Notes under the pieces: model-generated
Database searches by the model: none
Seen by the model: the letters and a program-made list of their open reading frames with translations, nothing else
Told to the model about the DNA's origin: nothing
Assembly (NCBI GenBank): GCA_964036045.1
Contig: OZ038382.1
Coordinates: forward strand, 138,272,961-138,336,960
Reading direction: 5' to 3'
From: Eutreptiella sp. 'Long Island Sound 2002'
Taxonomy: Eukaryota; Euglenozoa; Euglenophyceae; Eutreptiales; Eutreptiaceae
Length of the DNA: 64,000 bases
Shown here: positions 44,734-56,640 of the stretch, piece after piece
Layout of the letters: each line of letters opens with the position of its first letter
How positions within the stretch are numbered: position 1 is the stretch's first letter
Made by a program: the position numbers and the translations under genes

Positions 44734-46217
44734 TTGATGCCACCAAAATTTCAACCACCTCTTTACGACCATAGGCTTCCAGGGGAGGTCTGTAAGGCGG
44801 ATATCAAGTACGGTATCCGACCAGGGGAACCCTGGCTCATCGGATATAGTGAGGACGAGGTGTTGGACCACATCATGCCCCCCCATAGAGAATCTACAAT
44901 GCCAAGCCCTACGGGGCCACGGAACGCCAGACTTGGTACCCCTAGTACCTAGGTACCACGCAGGTGTGATTCTATTGGGGATGATGCCCCCCTTGCACGT
45001 GGACGGGGTTTGGGACCGCAAGGGGCTACTGTACAATCCCTACATGGCCAACATGCTGACGCGCCGCCAATATTACTTGATGCAACGGTTGATACGCACC
45101 GATGTGGTGTCGCTACCAGAAGACTGCCATGGCCAATGGGCGGGGGCGTGGTGCATGGGCGGCGGGGCCTGCGGCGATGAGTCCGTGGTGCCCCACAAGG
45201 GGCTGCTAGCAGGCCCCTTGAAAATGTCTCTTGTCCGGACACCGCACCCCACCGGGATCAAGTTGTGGAATCGTACTGCCTGGCGAATGCAACATGGGGG
45301 TATGTGGTTGACATGTACTTGCACACTACTGCGGCACCGCGGCGGAAAACTTTGATGCCAAGAACATCATGACGTTGTGGGCATCTTTGCTACCCGAGGG
45401 GCCGGTGCTATATGCCGCCTCCTTTTTCGGGTCCCACGGACTTCCAAAGGAATGGGCCGCAAACAAGCGGGCATTCCTCGTGATGACGAAGAGGTCTATG
45501 TGCGGCGTGACATGGGCCGGGGAGCAGGTGCAGGAGGGGCAGACAGCGGTTTGCAGTGTTGCGGATTTCAAGTACAGTTTGTGCGTTTACAAGAATCCGA
45601 AGGTAGGCCACGAACCCCCCCCCGGGGTTGTGCCCATGCTGACGAATGTGTGGTTTGCCCGCAAGGGACCAACTCACCACCGAAGCGGTCAAGAAGTGCA
45701 CCCCGTGGTGGCGGTGTACCGCACACTGTCGCGCGGTGTTTATGGTATGAACTAGATGGCCCTGCAGATGAGGCACCTTGGCCGCCAGATGACATGGGCC
45801 AACACGGTGTGTACAATCCTGCTCCGGTACGCTATTGTGAATGTGTTCGCAACTTGCCGGCAATTGGGACTTTGCAAAGAGACCACTAGTATGTGGGAGT
45901 GGCAATGGCAAGTGTTGCAGCGGCAGTAAGTTGCCCACCGACTGCGACAAGAGGTGCACGTGCCAATGGCGATACAACGGCGGCGTGCGTGCCACTTTTG
46001 CAAGAGGGGAAGAACCGGTTACAAATGTACCGGTTGTGGAAAGGCCTTCCACGTGTTGTTCTTTGCACCGGCACATGGCTATGGATGTGTGGAAGGCACA
46101 CGGGACATGGAGGTGGACGAGGAGGACGAGGAGGTTGACGAGGATGACCATGAGGAGGATGAAATGGACGGGAAGGATGAAGAGGATGAAGAGGACGAGG
46201 AGGACGAGGAGAACTAG
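44734..46217 (+). pseudogene. PiggyBac-like transposase (DDE_Tnp_1_7 family), catalytic residues lost
   Basis: The order of motifs follows piggyBac/PGBD proteins. LLGMMPPLHVDGVW and MLTRRQYYLMQRLIRTD match the IxxLMGxxxxPxxxDYW and MSRxRFxxILRxLHF region. DESVVPHKGLLAGPLKM matches the first catalytic Asp (DExxxPFKGR). GIKLWNRTA and GYVVDMYLHT follow. HPVVAVYRTLSRGVYGMN matches the PEVIxxYNxxMGGVDxxDQ region. The C-terminal Cys-rich finger is CHFCKRGRTGYKCTGCGKAF, then an acidic tail. At the expected second Asp the sequence reads LYAASFFGSHG; at the third, GVD is GVY and a TAG replaces the Gln of DQM. Frame changes occur near 44940, 45340 and 45755. The copy is dead as a transposase. Confidence 0.75.
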
Positions 46218-46357
46218 GAGGGTGAGAAGGATGAAGAGGATGAAGAGGATGAGGAGGAGGAGGAAATTGAGGAGGATGAGGAGGATGAGGAGGATGAGGA
46301 GGATGAGGTGGATGAGGAGGATGAGGAGGATGAGGAGGAGGACGAGGATGCCGAGTA
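46107..46357. repeat. GAGGATGAG microsatellite
   Basis: 250 bp of gag, gat, gac and gaa triplets on the plus strand. It begins inside the acidic tail of the piggyBac-like frame and continues past its stop at 46215-46217, encoding Asp/Glu runs in that frame. Confidence 0.9.
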
Positions 46358-46738
46358 GTGTGGTGGAGTGGGGCTGGAACAAGACGGTCATGGAGGTGGA
46401 GGCCTGTGCCATCCCTACCCATGGGACCAGTGCGAACCCTGGGGGACAACCGCGTAGGGTGGATACCCAACTGTGAGGACGCGGCCCCTCCTCAATGTGC
46501 GCCCGCGTGCAAAAACGACGTGCTGCGTGTTCCGCGCGTTCTGCGAGTTCCAATTCTTCACGTTCCTCTGGAGGCATGTGCTTGGCGTGCTCGGCTTTCT
46601 GTGCGTGGAACTTGGTCTGTATGTGTTGTGCATGGTGTGCGCACTCTACGCGTTTTCAAAACCTTACGTGCAACACCGTTGGCTACAAAAGTGCACCTCC
46701 GGCTAGATCCGTACAAACGGTAGACAAAGGAATGTTGT

Positions 46739-47153
46739 ACAAAGTTTGCAATCTTCGGAAAAGTGTTCCAAACGGAACGCAGAAAGATTAGAAAGCCGCT
46801 ACGGGGAAGCCCGGCTCCCAATGTTGCACGTGCCGGATGACGCAAGGGTTTGGGGATGGTGAAATTGGGGGTGCCGGCAGCTTTCACCATGTCTCCGTGC
46901 GGTACTTGGAGGCCATATCGTCAGTGGCTGTCGTTCTCTTCCCGTGGTTGGACACGACATTTTCCAAATTGGGCCCCCCGCCCGATTGCTGCGATAACAA
47001 GAGGCGCAGTGTCGAACCAACCGCGGACAGTTGGCCCCTTGCGGCCGCTGCCTGCTGCAGCCATTCCTCGGCAACACCAAAGAGGTACTGCAAAGTCTCC
47101 ACCTTCCCCCCCTCTGTCCCCATCCCCTATTGTTGATGCTACTGCTGCACTCA
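46739..47153. other. Spacer; possible continuation of the minus-strand gene
   Basis: GC-rich with mixed frames. No clear coding choice on either strand. Confidence 0.3.
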
Positions 47154-50100
47154 TCCCTTTGGTCTGCGGGCCTCCAGCTCCTTTAGCACTACGCGAAGCT
47201 GGTCCCATTCCTCATCTGCGGCCTGCGCTGCATCCGGGGCCCGTTGCGCTTGCTGCTGTGCATCTTGCAGCTTCCCTTGCAGTTGCACAACCTCCCCCTC
47301 CGCCGTGACAGCCCGCTACTGCCACTAGGGCTAGGGCTGCTGCTGCTGCAGCCAATCTACCACTTGGGCAAAGAGGGTGACAACGGGGACAGTGGGAAAG
47401 GGGGTGGGGGTGCGCGTTCTCCGGGCGTTGCGGGGCCGCCCCACCCCCTTACCCTTGGACCCCATGGAAACCGCACTTGTGCGCGAGCGGGCGTGGTCGC
47501 CCCCCCGCCCCCCCTTGTCTTCGTCCCCTCCCACCTCCAACACCCCCCACTCCCCCGAGTGCACCGGGGTCTCCCTCTGCGCATGGAAGGTCATCACGAG
47601 CTATGCACGGTCCATGTGCATCTATATGCAGCCCCCTAGCCCCTCACCCCGGTGATCAGCATCACCGCGTGCCAAACCAATTGTCCCTCAGCCACCCTTT
47701 GCCTCCCCAGAACCGCCGTCTCCGGTTTCGAATGCCCCCCCCCCCCCCCCCCCGCAACTGGTAGGAGTAGAGCCCCACAAGCTGCTCCCCATTCTTCGGC
47801 TGCACCCCCACCATCGTGACAGCACAAGGCAACGAAATGCGGAAGGCAGGGGTGCGCTCCCTGGCCTGTGACTCCACATGGACCTCCAAGGTTGCCGCCA
47901 CGAACTCGATCCTAGCCCGCTTTGAGCCCGGAAGCTCGAGCCGCCAGGCGAACGGGGGCTGGACGCGCAGCATGCTCAACTCTCTTATGAAGGGGGCGCG
48001 TCGGGCGGGCAACGGTCTGCGCGTTGGGCTGCGCCATGACCGCGGTGTGCGAAGGTGGCGGGGCAGGTGGGGCACCCTGGGAGGCGGAGACATCCCGAGC
48101 GTTGCGTGAGGGACTGTCGTCGTGGGGAGGAGGAAAGAGGACGCGACCCGCTGTCGCACTGGGACCCATGGCAAGGCCGAATGGCGATTGCGTACCACGC
48201 AGCGCACAAGGGTGAGGCTCCAAGCAGCTTCACATCTCCTACAAACCAACAGCAATAACGAAAGAGCAAACAAAACAATGAAATCAAAAACATACTTAAA
48301 ATTGCACCATTCTCGCACGAAGTGCGAAAAGAGAGGCAAGAACAAACTTCAGAACGCGCATGGATGGCACAACAGCGCAAAAATCGCGCTAATTTGGGGT
48401 TGGGCCAACACAACATGCACCATACCTCCACCTCGCAGGGGCGGCGTATGCTCCAACCGCCTTTCTTCGCTTGCCGGGGGTTGCACAATGGCGGCGCCTC
48501 GTTCAGCAACTGCCAGCAGCTCGCAAGCCGTTCCGATGGCAAAATCCACCGATTGCCCACTGCACCAAGACATCCCCGTCCGTCCGCTGGGCCTTGGCCA
48601 GCTTGAGCTGGTACGGCCGCCACCAAAGTACCACCTCCCCGCCATGGACGGGCACGGGCTGGAGGCCTGCCGCCGAGCGGGTTACAAAGATGGGGTGGTG
48701 GGGGCACACGGGGGGGCTTGCGTCACCCGGGGCTTGGGGGGGTCAAAAGCGGCATCCCAAAGGTCCTCCACGGCCAGCCCCAAATACGGCTGCAACCCCC
48801 CCACACACACACAAAAAGGAGTTGGCCGTACGTGGGGACCTCTTGCTGGCCAAAGGGCCCGAAAAATTTCTTGAGCAGCGGGTCAGCAGGTGGGTCCAGG
48901 TGGGTGGTGTTGGGCAGCACGTTGACATGCTTATTGTCAGGGGTCCACTGCGTGAATAGGGCCCTTTGCATGTTTTGACCAGCGAGGGGTGGAAGGCCAT
49001 GGTGGCGGGCGGTGTTGACCACGACGAGAACCTCCCCTTGGTTGAGGAGAACCTTCTCCCAACTCTCCACCTCAGCCTCCCCCAGGACCATTGCCACCTG
49101 AATGTCTAGGCGGTGGTGGGGGGAGAGGGCAACGAAGGTGGAAAGATGGGAGTCCAACTTTGACCGGTCGGACAGGGGGAGGATGGGGGTGGGGAGGGGG
49201 GGGGGGGGGGGGTGGACGTGTCCGTGTGGGCCAGCTGATCGTCCGACTCCACACCGGACACGATGACGGAACCGGGGGGCATGGGGTAAATAGACGCAAA
49301 GGGGTTAGGCCTCCTCTCCTCAGGCTAGCAACAAGCTTTTTGGAAATGCTACAAGCTAGCTGATATGTTTTGCCCGGAGTGGTAGCGCTCCGGCAGGGAG
49401 GGATCGGCCCGTTAGTTTTCCACATTTTATACGTTAAACACGACAGCAAAAAGCTGCAAAACTTTATTCCCCCCCCCCCCCGCCCCAAAAATTTCCACCC
49501 GGTCCCAAGCCGCCTTGCAGTTGGCGGAAGTGAGGGCGTCTCCGGTCACCATATATCCAAGCCCATCAACAAAATTCTTGGGCAGAGGACGTGCGGGACG
49601 GTCAGGGTGGAGGGATGGGTTACAGGTTGCATGGGTGGGGAGGTCGTGGAAGGGGGCGGTTTGCAAAAGGGGGTTGGGGACTGATGAAGGGAGGGGGGGG
49701 GGGGGGCAATCCCCGATACCAACTCAACCCACACATGTGATGAAGTGTAGGAACAGTGATGTCGGGGATGTGGTCGAGGGGACGGGGACCTCGGGGTGGG
49801 CGTGGAAGAGCCCCAAGTCATCCCACCGGTGAGTAGTGGCGCTCTGCCAACGAAAGAGGAAACAAGAAAGCATTAGCCGCTGACAAGTACTCATTCAACG
49901 TAATCATGTCCATGCGGGGGGGGGGGGGGAGCGGTGGAGGAGGTTACTAGCGGGGTAGACAGGCCAAACTCCCGAATTCAACTTCCCCGCCCCGTGTTGC
50001 GAGATGACCCCAAGGAGGGAGTCAACCGTTTTGAGGGCGGGGATAAGGCGGATGGCCCTCAACTCGGGGAGGGCTAGCTGCAACTGGTGCCACAGGTCCA

Positions 50101-50353
50101 TGGTGCACCCCTTCTTGCGGAGAGCACCGTCACACACACGGGTTCCCTCATGGCAACGTGGATGAGGGTGTGTGAGGGGTCTGAACCCTTTGCCCACTCC
50201 ACCACCTCCCCCACGAGCAGCCCCCCCGTGAATGTGGCCGTGTCCACTGTGTGCGGGCGGTGGGGCAGGGCCAGCAAGTGGGCGTGGGTGTCGGCGGCTA
50301 GGTCCGGGAGGATGCCATGTTGCGCCATTGCAGAGCCATTGCAAGAGAAATGA
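47154..50353 (-). pseudogene. Large unidentified minus-strand gene, split over several frames
   Basis: Coding-like blocks in order: MAQHGILPDLAADTHAHLLA (50330) through TFTGGLLVGEVVEWAKGSDP; LALPELRAIRLIPALKTVDS (about 50050); ITLNEYLSAANAFLFPL (49900); KNFVDGLGYMVTGDAL (49560); STFVALSPHHRLDIQVAMVL, then GEVLVVVNTARHHGLPPLAG and FTQWTPDNKHVNVLP (49140-48900); FAIGTACELLAVAERGAAI (48540); an intron at 48239-48425 (gtatgg donor, tttgtag acceptor); IEFVAATLEVHVESQ (47900); and a coiled-coil-like end GKLQDAQQQAQRA then LKELEARRPKG, stop at 47154. G/C runs (47738, 49198, 49470, 49693, 49917) sit where frames change, so some breaks may be assembly error. The GEVLVV...HHG...FTQW block faintly recalls a cupin/2OG-dioxygenase core; I would not assign it. 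Confidence 0.4.
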
Positions 50354-51289
50354 GAGCCGTGCAAAGGAACGAAAGCATGGAAAGGAGCGGAACTTGAAAA
50401 ACCTTGGACATATTCGCGCCATCTTTGTGCAAATGGAGATTACATGTGAATGCGAACAAAACATGCGAACGAGGTATGAGAATACGCGTGCGCATTTAAC
50501 AATTGTTTGCGCATCTAAGCGAGGTTAGCTACCACTCGGGCTACGTTCTGCGTGCCTTTAATTTTCTTTAATTTTCCATGCACTAAGCACGGCAAACGGG
50601 CAAACGAGCACGTAATAACGGGCAAAACGGGCCAAAAGTCAGCGACGTGCGCATGTTCATTCAAAATTGCGGTTCGCAAAGAGTACATAAGTGTCGGACT
50701 ATCACCGCCCTCCGCCCTCCATGTTTCGTTGTGGGTGGTGGGGCTAACTTGCCTGTTGGCTCTGAGGTTACGGAGGGTATCTATTTCCTTGTTTTTGGTG
50801 GGGCTTTTTTTTGACATTGCATTTTGAAAAGTGGCTGCACTGTGCACACGCGGTGACAGGTAGGTGTGTTACCTAGGTGTGTTCCCTCTTCCCTGTTGTG
50901 TGTGCATGTGGTGTTTGTCATACAGCCGCCCTGTCCGGAGCTGTGTTGTGTGGGGCTATGAGTGGTCAGGCTGTAGTGTGCTTTGTCCCGCCCTCCTCCC
51001 ACGTTATGGAACACCCCCCCCCTCGGTGTGCGTGGGACTTGGCTTGTTGGTTGGCTTGGCTGTAGGTTTTTTGGGTTGCTTCGTTGAATGTTGAGTAATT
51101 GGTTTGTGGGCTGCTAAATTTGGCTTGTTGGCTGGCTAGCTGGTTGATGTGTGGGTACGGTTTGTTGGTTAGTTGGTGTGTGCACATGTACTTTAGCATG
51201 TTGTCTGTTGGTTGGGCACTGTGCGGAATCCTGTGTGGTGTTAATGCATCATGTGTGTGTGTGTGTGAGCATGTATGTGCAGCCACTGC
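50354..51289. other. No supported gene
   Basis: 51030-51290 is GT-rich (ttggttggc, ggttagttgg and a tgtgtgtgtgtg run at 51254-51267). Frames are short and unconserved. Confidence 0.4.
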
Positions 51290-52480
51290 AAGGAGTCCTG
51301 TGGGGTGCTACAAACATTTCACTTTGCCGTTCCACGAGCGTTCTAGCAAGGCGTTCTACGGGCATTGTAGCGGCGGCATTAACCCGCAACCACGTCGCCG
51401 CCACCTTGTCCCACACCCCTAGATTGTAAATTGTGCCCACTCGGGGCGACAACAACACCCCAACGAGGTAGCAAATAAACGGCTGATCCCCCCAAAGAAC
51501 CAGCGCAGCCGGCATCCAACGGGCTGCCCAACAGAAGCTTGTGCAGTCATGAATTGACTGCAACACCAACAAAAAAGTGTGTGCACTGACACACAAAGCA
51601 AAACTTTTTCGTTTAACAGTTAGATTTAAATGTCTTTGGCTTTAAATTTCAAAGGATTTTTGTTTTTAAACGAAGCGAATTCGAAATGAAACGAGCGCAA
51701 ACTCAATGCCACACAAAGCCGCCAAGTATGCAAAGGTTGTGGGCCGCAATAGTGGCCAAAGCGGCCATGCTTGCGCAGCCGCACACGGCCATCCCAATGA
51801 CCCACAAGGTACGCGGGTGTACGGCCACGTTTGCCGTGGTTGAGGAGCACAATGAACATTTGGGTCCAACTCCCACCAGCGGACAGGTACGCATCCACAC
51901 GTAGAACGAAGGTGAGGGGCCGGCCCCAATCAATGGTGTCCACTGCCGGTGGACGGGATTCAATGTAGCGGGCCCAAAAGTGCACGGGCCAACAGCCACT
52001 AATCGGTTGGTCGGCCACCGCCAGGGGCGATGGCAATTCTAGCGGCTTAGCCATATCCTTCCACATGTCCAAGAAGGCCGGCTATGTTGGGATGGGCCGA
52101 TGCCAAGTGTGGAGCATAGCGGCTTTATGGTCAATCCCTCGCCGGGTCATGAACTCGGAGAGGTGGCTAAACCCCGTCTTGGTGACATTGAGGTCCATCA
52201 GTAGCCCAATAAACTCGGACGCGGGAAACGGTCACGAAGCATCTTACTTCAGGGCCTCCACTTGCTTAGTGCGAACAAGGGAGGGGTGGCCAACCTCCAT
52301 GGCCTCCAAACCTTGGGTTTTGGCCAAGGGAGATAAAGCGACCCAGTCACCAAGGAGCTGGGAGACCAAAAGGTCCCGCAAACTGTTGGCTCGACTCTAA
52401 ACACACAAGCGTCACATTAGTCTCCACAACGGTGTCCCAAGAGAAAGACATAACAAGTGCTACACAAGCGAAAAGGGGGT
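51290..52480 (-). pseudogene. Gene X copy 2 (X2), decayed
   Basis: Colinear with X1: it starts near the conserved Met at MSFSWDTVVETN (about 52450), continues LLVSQLLGDWVALSPLAK, LIGLLMDLNV, VDTIDWGRPLTFVLRVDAYL, AGGSWTQMFIVLLNHG and, after the intron region (about 51590-51720), VLQSIHDC, GDQPFICYLVG and YNLGVWDKVAATW. There are at least three in-frame stops (after VEALK, after KDAS and after RPIPT), a frameshift near 51830, and the 3' splice site reads ttgttg instead of tag before the shared gtattgcag/gtgttgcag. Similarity ends near 51290, well before the X1 stop. It is a dead copy of the X family. Confidence 0.75.
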
Positions 52481-53250
52481 GTGGAGTGGGGTTGCATGTG
52501 GACCCAAAACAGGGGACCACGGGCAATCCAACATCTCTACGAACACATTGTGCAAAATCCTACCACATAAAAGGCCCCTGGGGCCCCAGCATACACATGC
52601 AGTTGGCATTGCAAAAAGATTAATATCCGGAAAAATCTAGGTATTCTTGTGTAACATATTAAAATTTGTATGATTAACTTTAAACGCCGTTCAAGTATTC
52701 AGCTTCAAAATTTAATATATTTGATTTCGTAGGTCTCTAGGGGGAGGGGCCCGCCAAGAGTATTTTTCGTGGAGTTGCTGGTCGCGTCACTGGCTGCCTA
52801 GAGGCCGGAGAGGTTGAGTTGGACGACCCTAGGTCAAAACTGGAGGGTATCCCGTTGGCCAACCACTTAGGACAGGAAGCTCTAGGTGCACTCCGCAATC
52901 ACAATCTTCCCTGGTGCCTTCACCTTTTCTTGGTACGGAACAATGGCGGGTGGTGGGTAGGCGATGGCTGTTGGTGTGTAACCGATGGCAGTTGGTGGGT
53001 AACCGATGGCACTTGGTGGATAGCCACCAAACATTAGAGAGTGGATGCCATAGTAAAAAGGGGGGGGGGGGGTTAGCGTCCTTATGGCACCCACTGGAAC
53101 AATCTGCCTGTGCATTCGTGACTTCTTTTCCACGCATTCTTTACTTAGGCTGCCCTCACCGAATGCCCCAAGTTCTAGTAAGTGTCATAAATACCTAGTT
53201 TTGTAAACCCATAAAAAAGGGGGGCATTTTGATCTGGCAGCACTACTTCG
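52481..53250. other. No gene; short GGTT-type repeat
   Basis: 52620-52740 is AT-rich. 52940-53030 has four diverged copies of a phrase like cgatggcagttggtgggtaac. A G run lies at about 53060-53071. Confidence 0.4.
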
Positions 53251-54799
53251 GGGGGGGGGGGGGGATGTCCCGGACCCCCTAAAAAAAAAAGTGAAAATGT
53301 GCTTTTCGGGCAAAATTGAGCACGGGGTGGTAGTGCCAGAATACACACATGACGGGCCAAAAGGGCATGATTTCCAACCTTTCCCAACATTTTTCGTGCG
53401 CATTTGTCACAAACCTCTTTCCCCATTCATTACCACACATCACAACCGATGGCCAAAATGGTTTCCAAGAGCAAGAGCAAGAAGGAGCAAATCCTTTGGG
53501 TACAAAAGCTGTGTAAACATCCATCCGTCCCGCACTATCCATCGCCTCCCAAAATAGGGTTATACATAAAATGGCCCTTGGAGATAACCCACCACCGTAG
53601 TTTGATTTCTACTTGCTACCTTGTCAAGTTTTCTGTATGTTGGGCAGGTTAGCAGGGAAAAATTATGGCACTTCCGGCTTAGCTACTGGTAAATGTGCAC
53701 ATTGCGCATGCAACGCGTGCGCTGCGCACGTGCACCATGCCAGTTGCTCCACCAATGTAGTCAATGCTTGTGGCTCACCAACTTGATTGTGATAATACTC
53801 ATTCCAGTGCAACGGACACAAATCAGAAGTGGCTAGTCCTAATCCCCAACTGAAAGGGCCACGCCGAAGCGTGGGAGTCCTTAAACCCAACTGGAGGGGC
53901 CAAAAAAAAGGTGGAAATCAAAGTGGCTAGATAACCCATGATGTCTTGGGGGGCGAAATGCGAACAAAATGGTTCTATAACCCCTATCATCGGGGCTTAT
54001 GGACTCCCGGGCTTCGGTGTAGCCCCTCAAATTGACGTTGTGGACTCCCACGCCTCGAGTTGGGGTGAAGGACTCCCACACTTTGGCGTGGCCACTTTGA
54101 TTTCCATTATCATTTTTTGGTGTTAGGCATAAATCGCCTATTTGTTTGTTTGCTTTTGGTGTGGGTCGTGTGGACTTTTTTGTTTTGGCATAAATCGCGT
54201 GTGAAAAAAAAAAACTTGAAAATGTTGTGGCACGCAAACCTGCACTTTCTTGGTTATGCCTACCTGCGCCTACGTTGACCTACTCCCAAACACTCAGGCT
54301 TTTTTCATTACGCGACCTGCGGCCCCCCAGAAAATGCACGCAACCTATGCCCCCCAAAAATGCAATTTACGTTTTTTTTGTTACGTGACTTACACCCAAA
54401 GAAAGCAGTGCAGAAGGCCTACATAAAAAAAAAAGCACACAACCTACGCCAAAATATAAAGATGAATGCCGCCAACATTTTCTTGGTCAAGGACTTGGAC
54501 CCTTTGGCTTGGCCCCTTGATTTTTTTTTTGGTGGGGGGTTAAGGACTCCCACGCTTCGGCGTGGCCCCTGCAGTTGGGGTTATGGACTACGACGCTCGG
54601 GCGTGGTACCTCGGGTTGGGGCTAAGGACTCCCACACTCCCACAGGGTTGGAAATCAAATTGAGTGGTACTTTTTTGTAGTAAGAACACTCGTACCAACA
54701 CTCAAACAAAAATTTATCCTCACGCTGAAACTCAAAAAAAAAATCATGTTTTTGGTCTATTTTCTTCCCATCTGTCAGGCGACTGACTCACGTAACACT
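53251..54799. repeat. Dispersed ~45-bp repeat with UUCG-type hairpin
   Basis: The phrase gactcccacgcttcggcgtg, or a variant, occurs near 54000, 54045, 54085, 54550, 54590 and 54625, and inverted near 53862 (gccacgccgaagcgtggg). The core CCACGC-TTCG-GCGTGG would fold as a stable hairpin in RNA. Surrounding sequence (caattttacg, tgcaattt) is T- and A-rich. No gene is supported; 53251-53264 is a G run. Confidence 0.6.
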
Positions 54800-56400
54800 C
54801 AAAATTTTTTTTCATATTTTTCATTTTTTTCTTTCCCCCAAAAAAAGCTCAGTGGCATTCCTGCCTGCTTGTTGTCACTGCGTGAATTTTCGTAAGTACA
54901 GGTCTTGCTTACAATGTTGTTGGTACTCCGACACCAAATGAGTACTTTAAGGAAATTAGACAAGAAATCCCTTCCACTTCTGATCGTTTTAATGGTGCTT
55001 TTGGGCAATTTAGTTTATACGCTCCCCAAATGGGTCTCTTTCTCACCTGCAGGAGACAGTTGTGCAGATGCAGACAACTTGGAGCCAAAACACGCAGAGG
55101 GACACACATTGAACAAATTTGCGCGCAGACACTTGAGTGCATACGCCATCTGGCAGCATCTGTTAGCCAATTCCAAGACTTATATGCTGCTGCACAAAAA
55201 GACCATTGCATTTGCCATGGAGCTGGAGGACTTGAACTGAACACACAATCCACGAATCAACATCAGAATGGCATATGTATCAATTCCTTGTGTGAGACAT
55301 ACTGTGCACAACTCTGCAAAATGTCATACGAAGCAAATACCTCTGAATCCACGTATTCAGTCACAGCACGCTTGATCTCCTCCTGGTTCACCTGAATCTT
55401 GGCCTGTCCACGTAATACCTCCCACGCATCATAATCGAACCCAGGACGGAACCTATGAAAACAGTTATTGTGGCGCAGATGGAGCCCTGCCTGAACCACC
55501 AAGACGGGACACATCCAGCAAACATGGGACCCAACTCACAACTCCGGCAGTAATGTCTGAAAGAAACATATCGAGCTCGCTCAAAGAATAATGGTGCGTT
55601 GATGCATTTATGGGTTTCTTCCTGCTTTTCCAAAAAATTTCCAAAATGGTGCATTCAGCAGGTGGTGCAGTGTGCGGCGAACTCCCACCTGCATGAAAAC
55701 TGGCCGCGACTTTTGGCAACTGCAGGCTGTTGCCTGGGGTTGAGGACGTCTCCCAGGCTACTTTTGGCCAGTCAATCTGACATCTGACAAAAGCCTCTGT
55801 CTCTGTAGATGTTGCTGGTGGGTCATAGGGCGTCCAAAAGCGCCAAAATAGCAGTTTGTAGGCTGACCAGTAGCACTTGATAAAAAAAAATTGAAATTTG
55901 ACCTCTTCAGAAAACCTGCCAACACATTTGGGACGGGTTTGCCTCATCATTAGTGACAATTACAGGCACTCTGGCACCCATGGGGACCCATGTAGCAGCT
56001 GCTAGGCCCATTTCAACAGGGCCATGGGCCCCCCGAAATTGGTCGCTGTAGGCTCATTAGTGGCTGTTGAGAATTCTTGAAAACTTGACTTGTCCAAAAA
56101 CCTTCCAACGGCTTTGGGGTTTGTTTGGTCATCATTTGGTGCCAATACATGCACTCTAGCAGCCATGGGAACCCACATTGTAGGGTGGAACTACGATCTG
56201 ACCAGCAATAGCAGCCGCATGATTCGAGACACGGAAATACCCTTATCATGGTGTCACATGCTTGTGACTGGCACGAGCACACACAGCAGTGAAAGATTCA
56301 CCTTTTTGGCAGGAAAATTGCATTTTCAGAAGCCTCACTCTCATGTTGCCAACACAACCCTAACCCTCACCACCCTGACCTGGGAATGAATTTCAACACA
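54800..56400 (-). CDS. Candidate exons of an unidentified minus-strand gene
   Basis: The clearest exon is 55341-55452: acceptor ttttcatag, donor gtatttg, encoding [20 protein letters not shown] and then [15 protein letters not shown]. Upstream, near 55550-55630, a second block ends at a gtgagt donor; it reads either [18 protein letters not shown] or an alternative frame [18 protein letters not shown]. The plus frame 54905-55240 (with [16 protein letters not shown]) is the competing choice for the left part. I cannot name the protein. At 55911-55994 and 56096-56178 a sequence of about 84 bp is duplicated in the same direction, 185 bp apart. Confidence 0.35.
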
Positions 56401-56640
56401 AGCTGACGTTTCTGAGCTCATCAGATTAAACCAGACATAGTCTTCAGCGGACATACCGGTTCGGCGGACAACGGCCGGCCCACTGTCTGGCCAGACAGTC
56501 AACTGGCGACTGCCCACATGGACTGGTGTCCGGCGCGACAGTCGGCCGGCCACTTGCCTGGTTCCTTCCGGCAACCCCCATATTTGCACTGGTAATAGCA
56601 ACCCCGAACCCAAACCCAACTAGAACCCCAACCATGACCC
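56401..56640. other. Spacer with gactg/ccggc phrases
   Basis: Contains cagtcaactggcgactg and tccggcgcgacagtcggccg; no gene. Confidence 0.4.

Larger units (their letters stand above)
40996..46738. mobile_element. Candidate piggyBac-like element
   Basis: ATTCCTTTGTCTAC at 41001-41014 recurs inverted at 46721-46734, giving possible 14-bp ends. Just inside the left end, 41085-41330 holds three units of about 72 bp with cgcttccaaaagcacgacc and cggaacg plus aacgcggagaacgcgg words. Their inverses (cgcgttctgcg, gtgttccgc) occur at 46500-46680 and between coding blocks. A piggyBac-type transposase relic lies inside on the plus strand. The flanks do not show the expected TTAA duplication (left tatt, right aatg), and a fragment of the unrelated X-Y unit is also inside, so the limits are provisional. 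Confidence 0.45.

Noticed and set aside
48723-49157. 2OG-dioxygenase/cupin assignment
   Set aside because: Only a loose resemblance (GEV, HHG, R); the metal-binding triad cannot be laid out with confidence.
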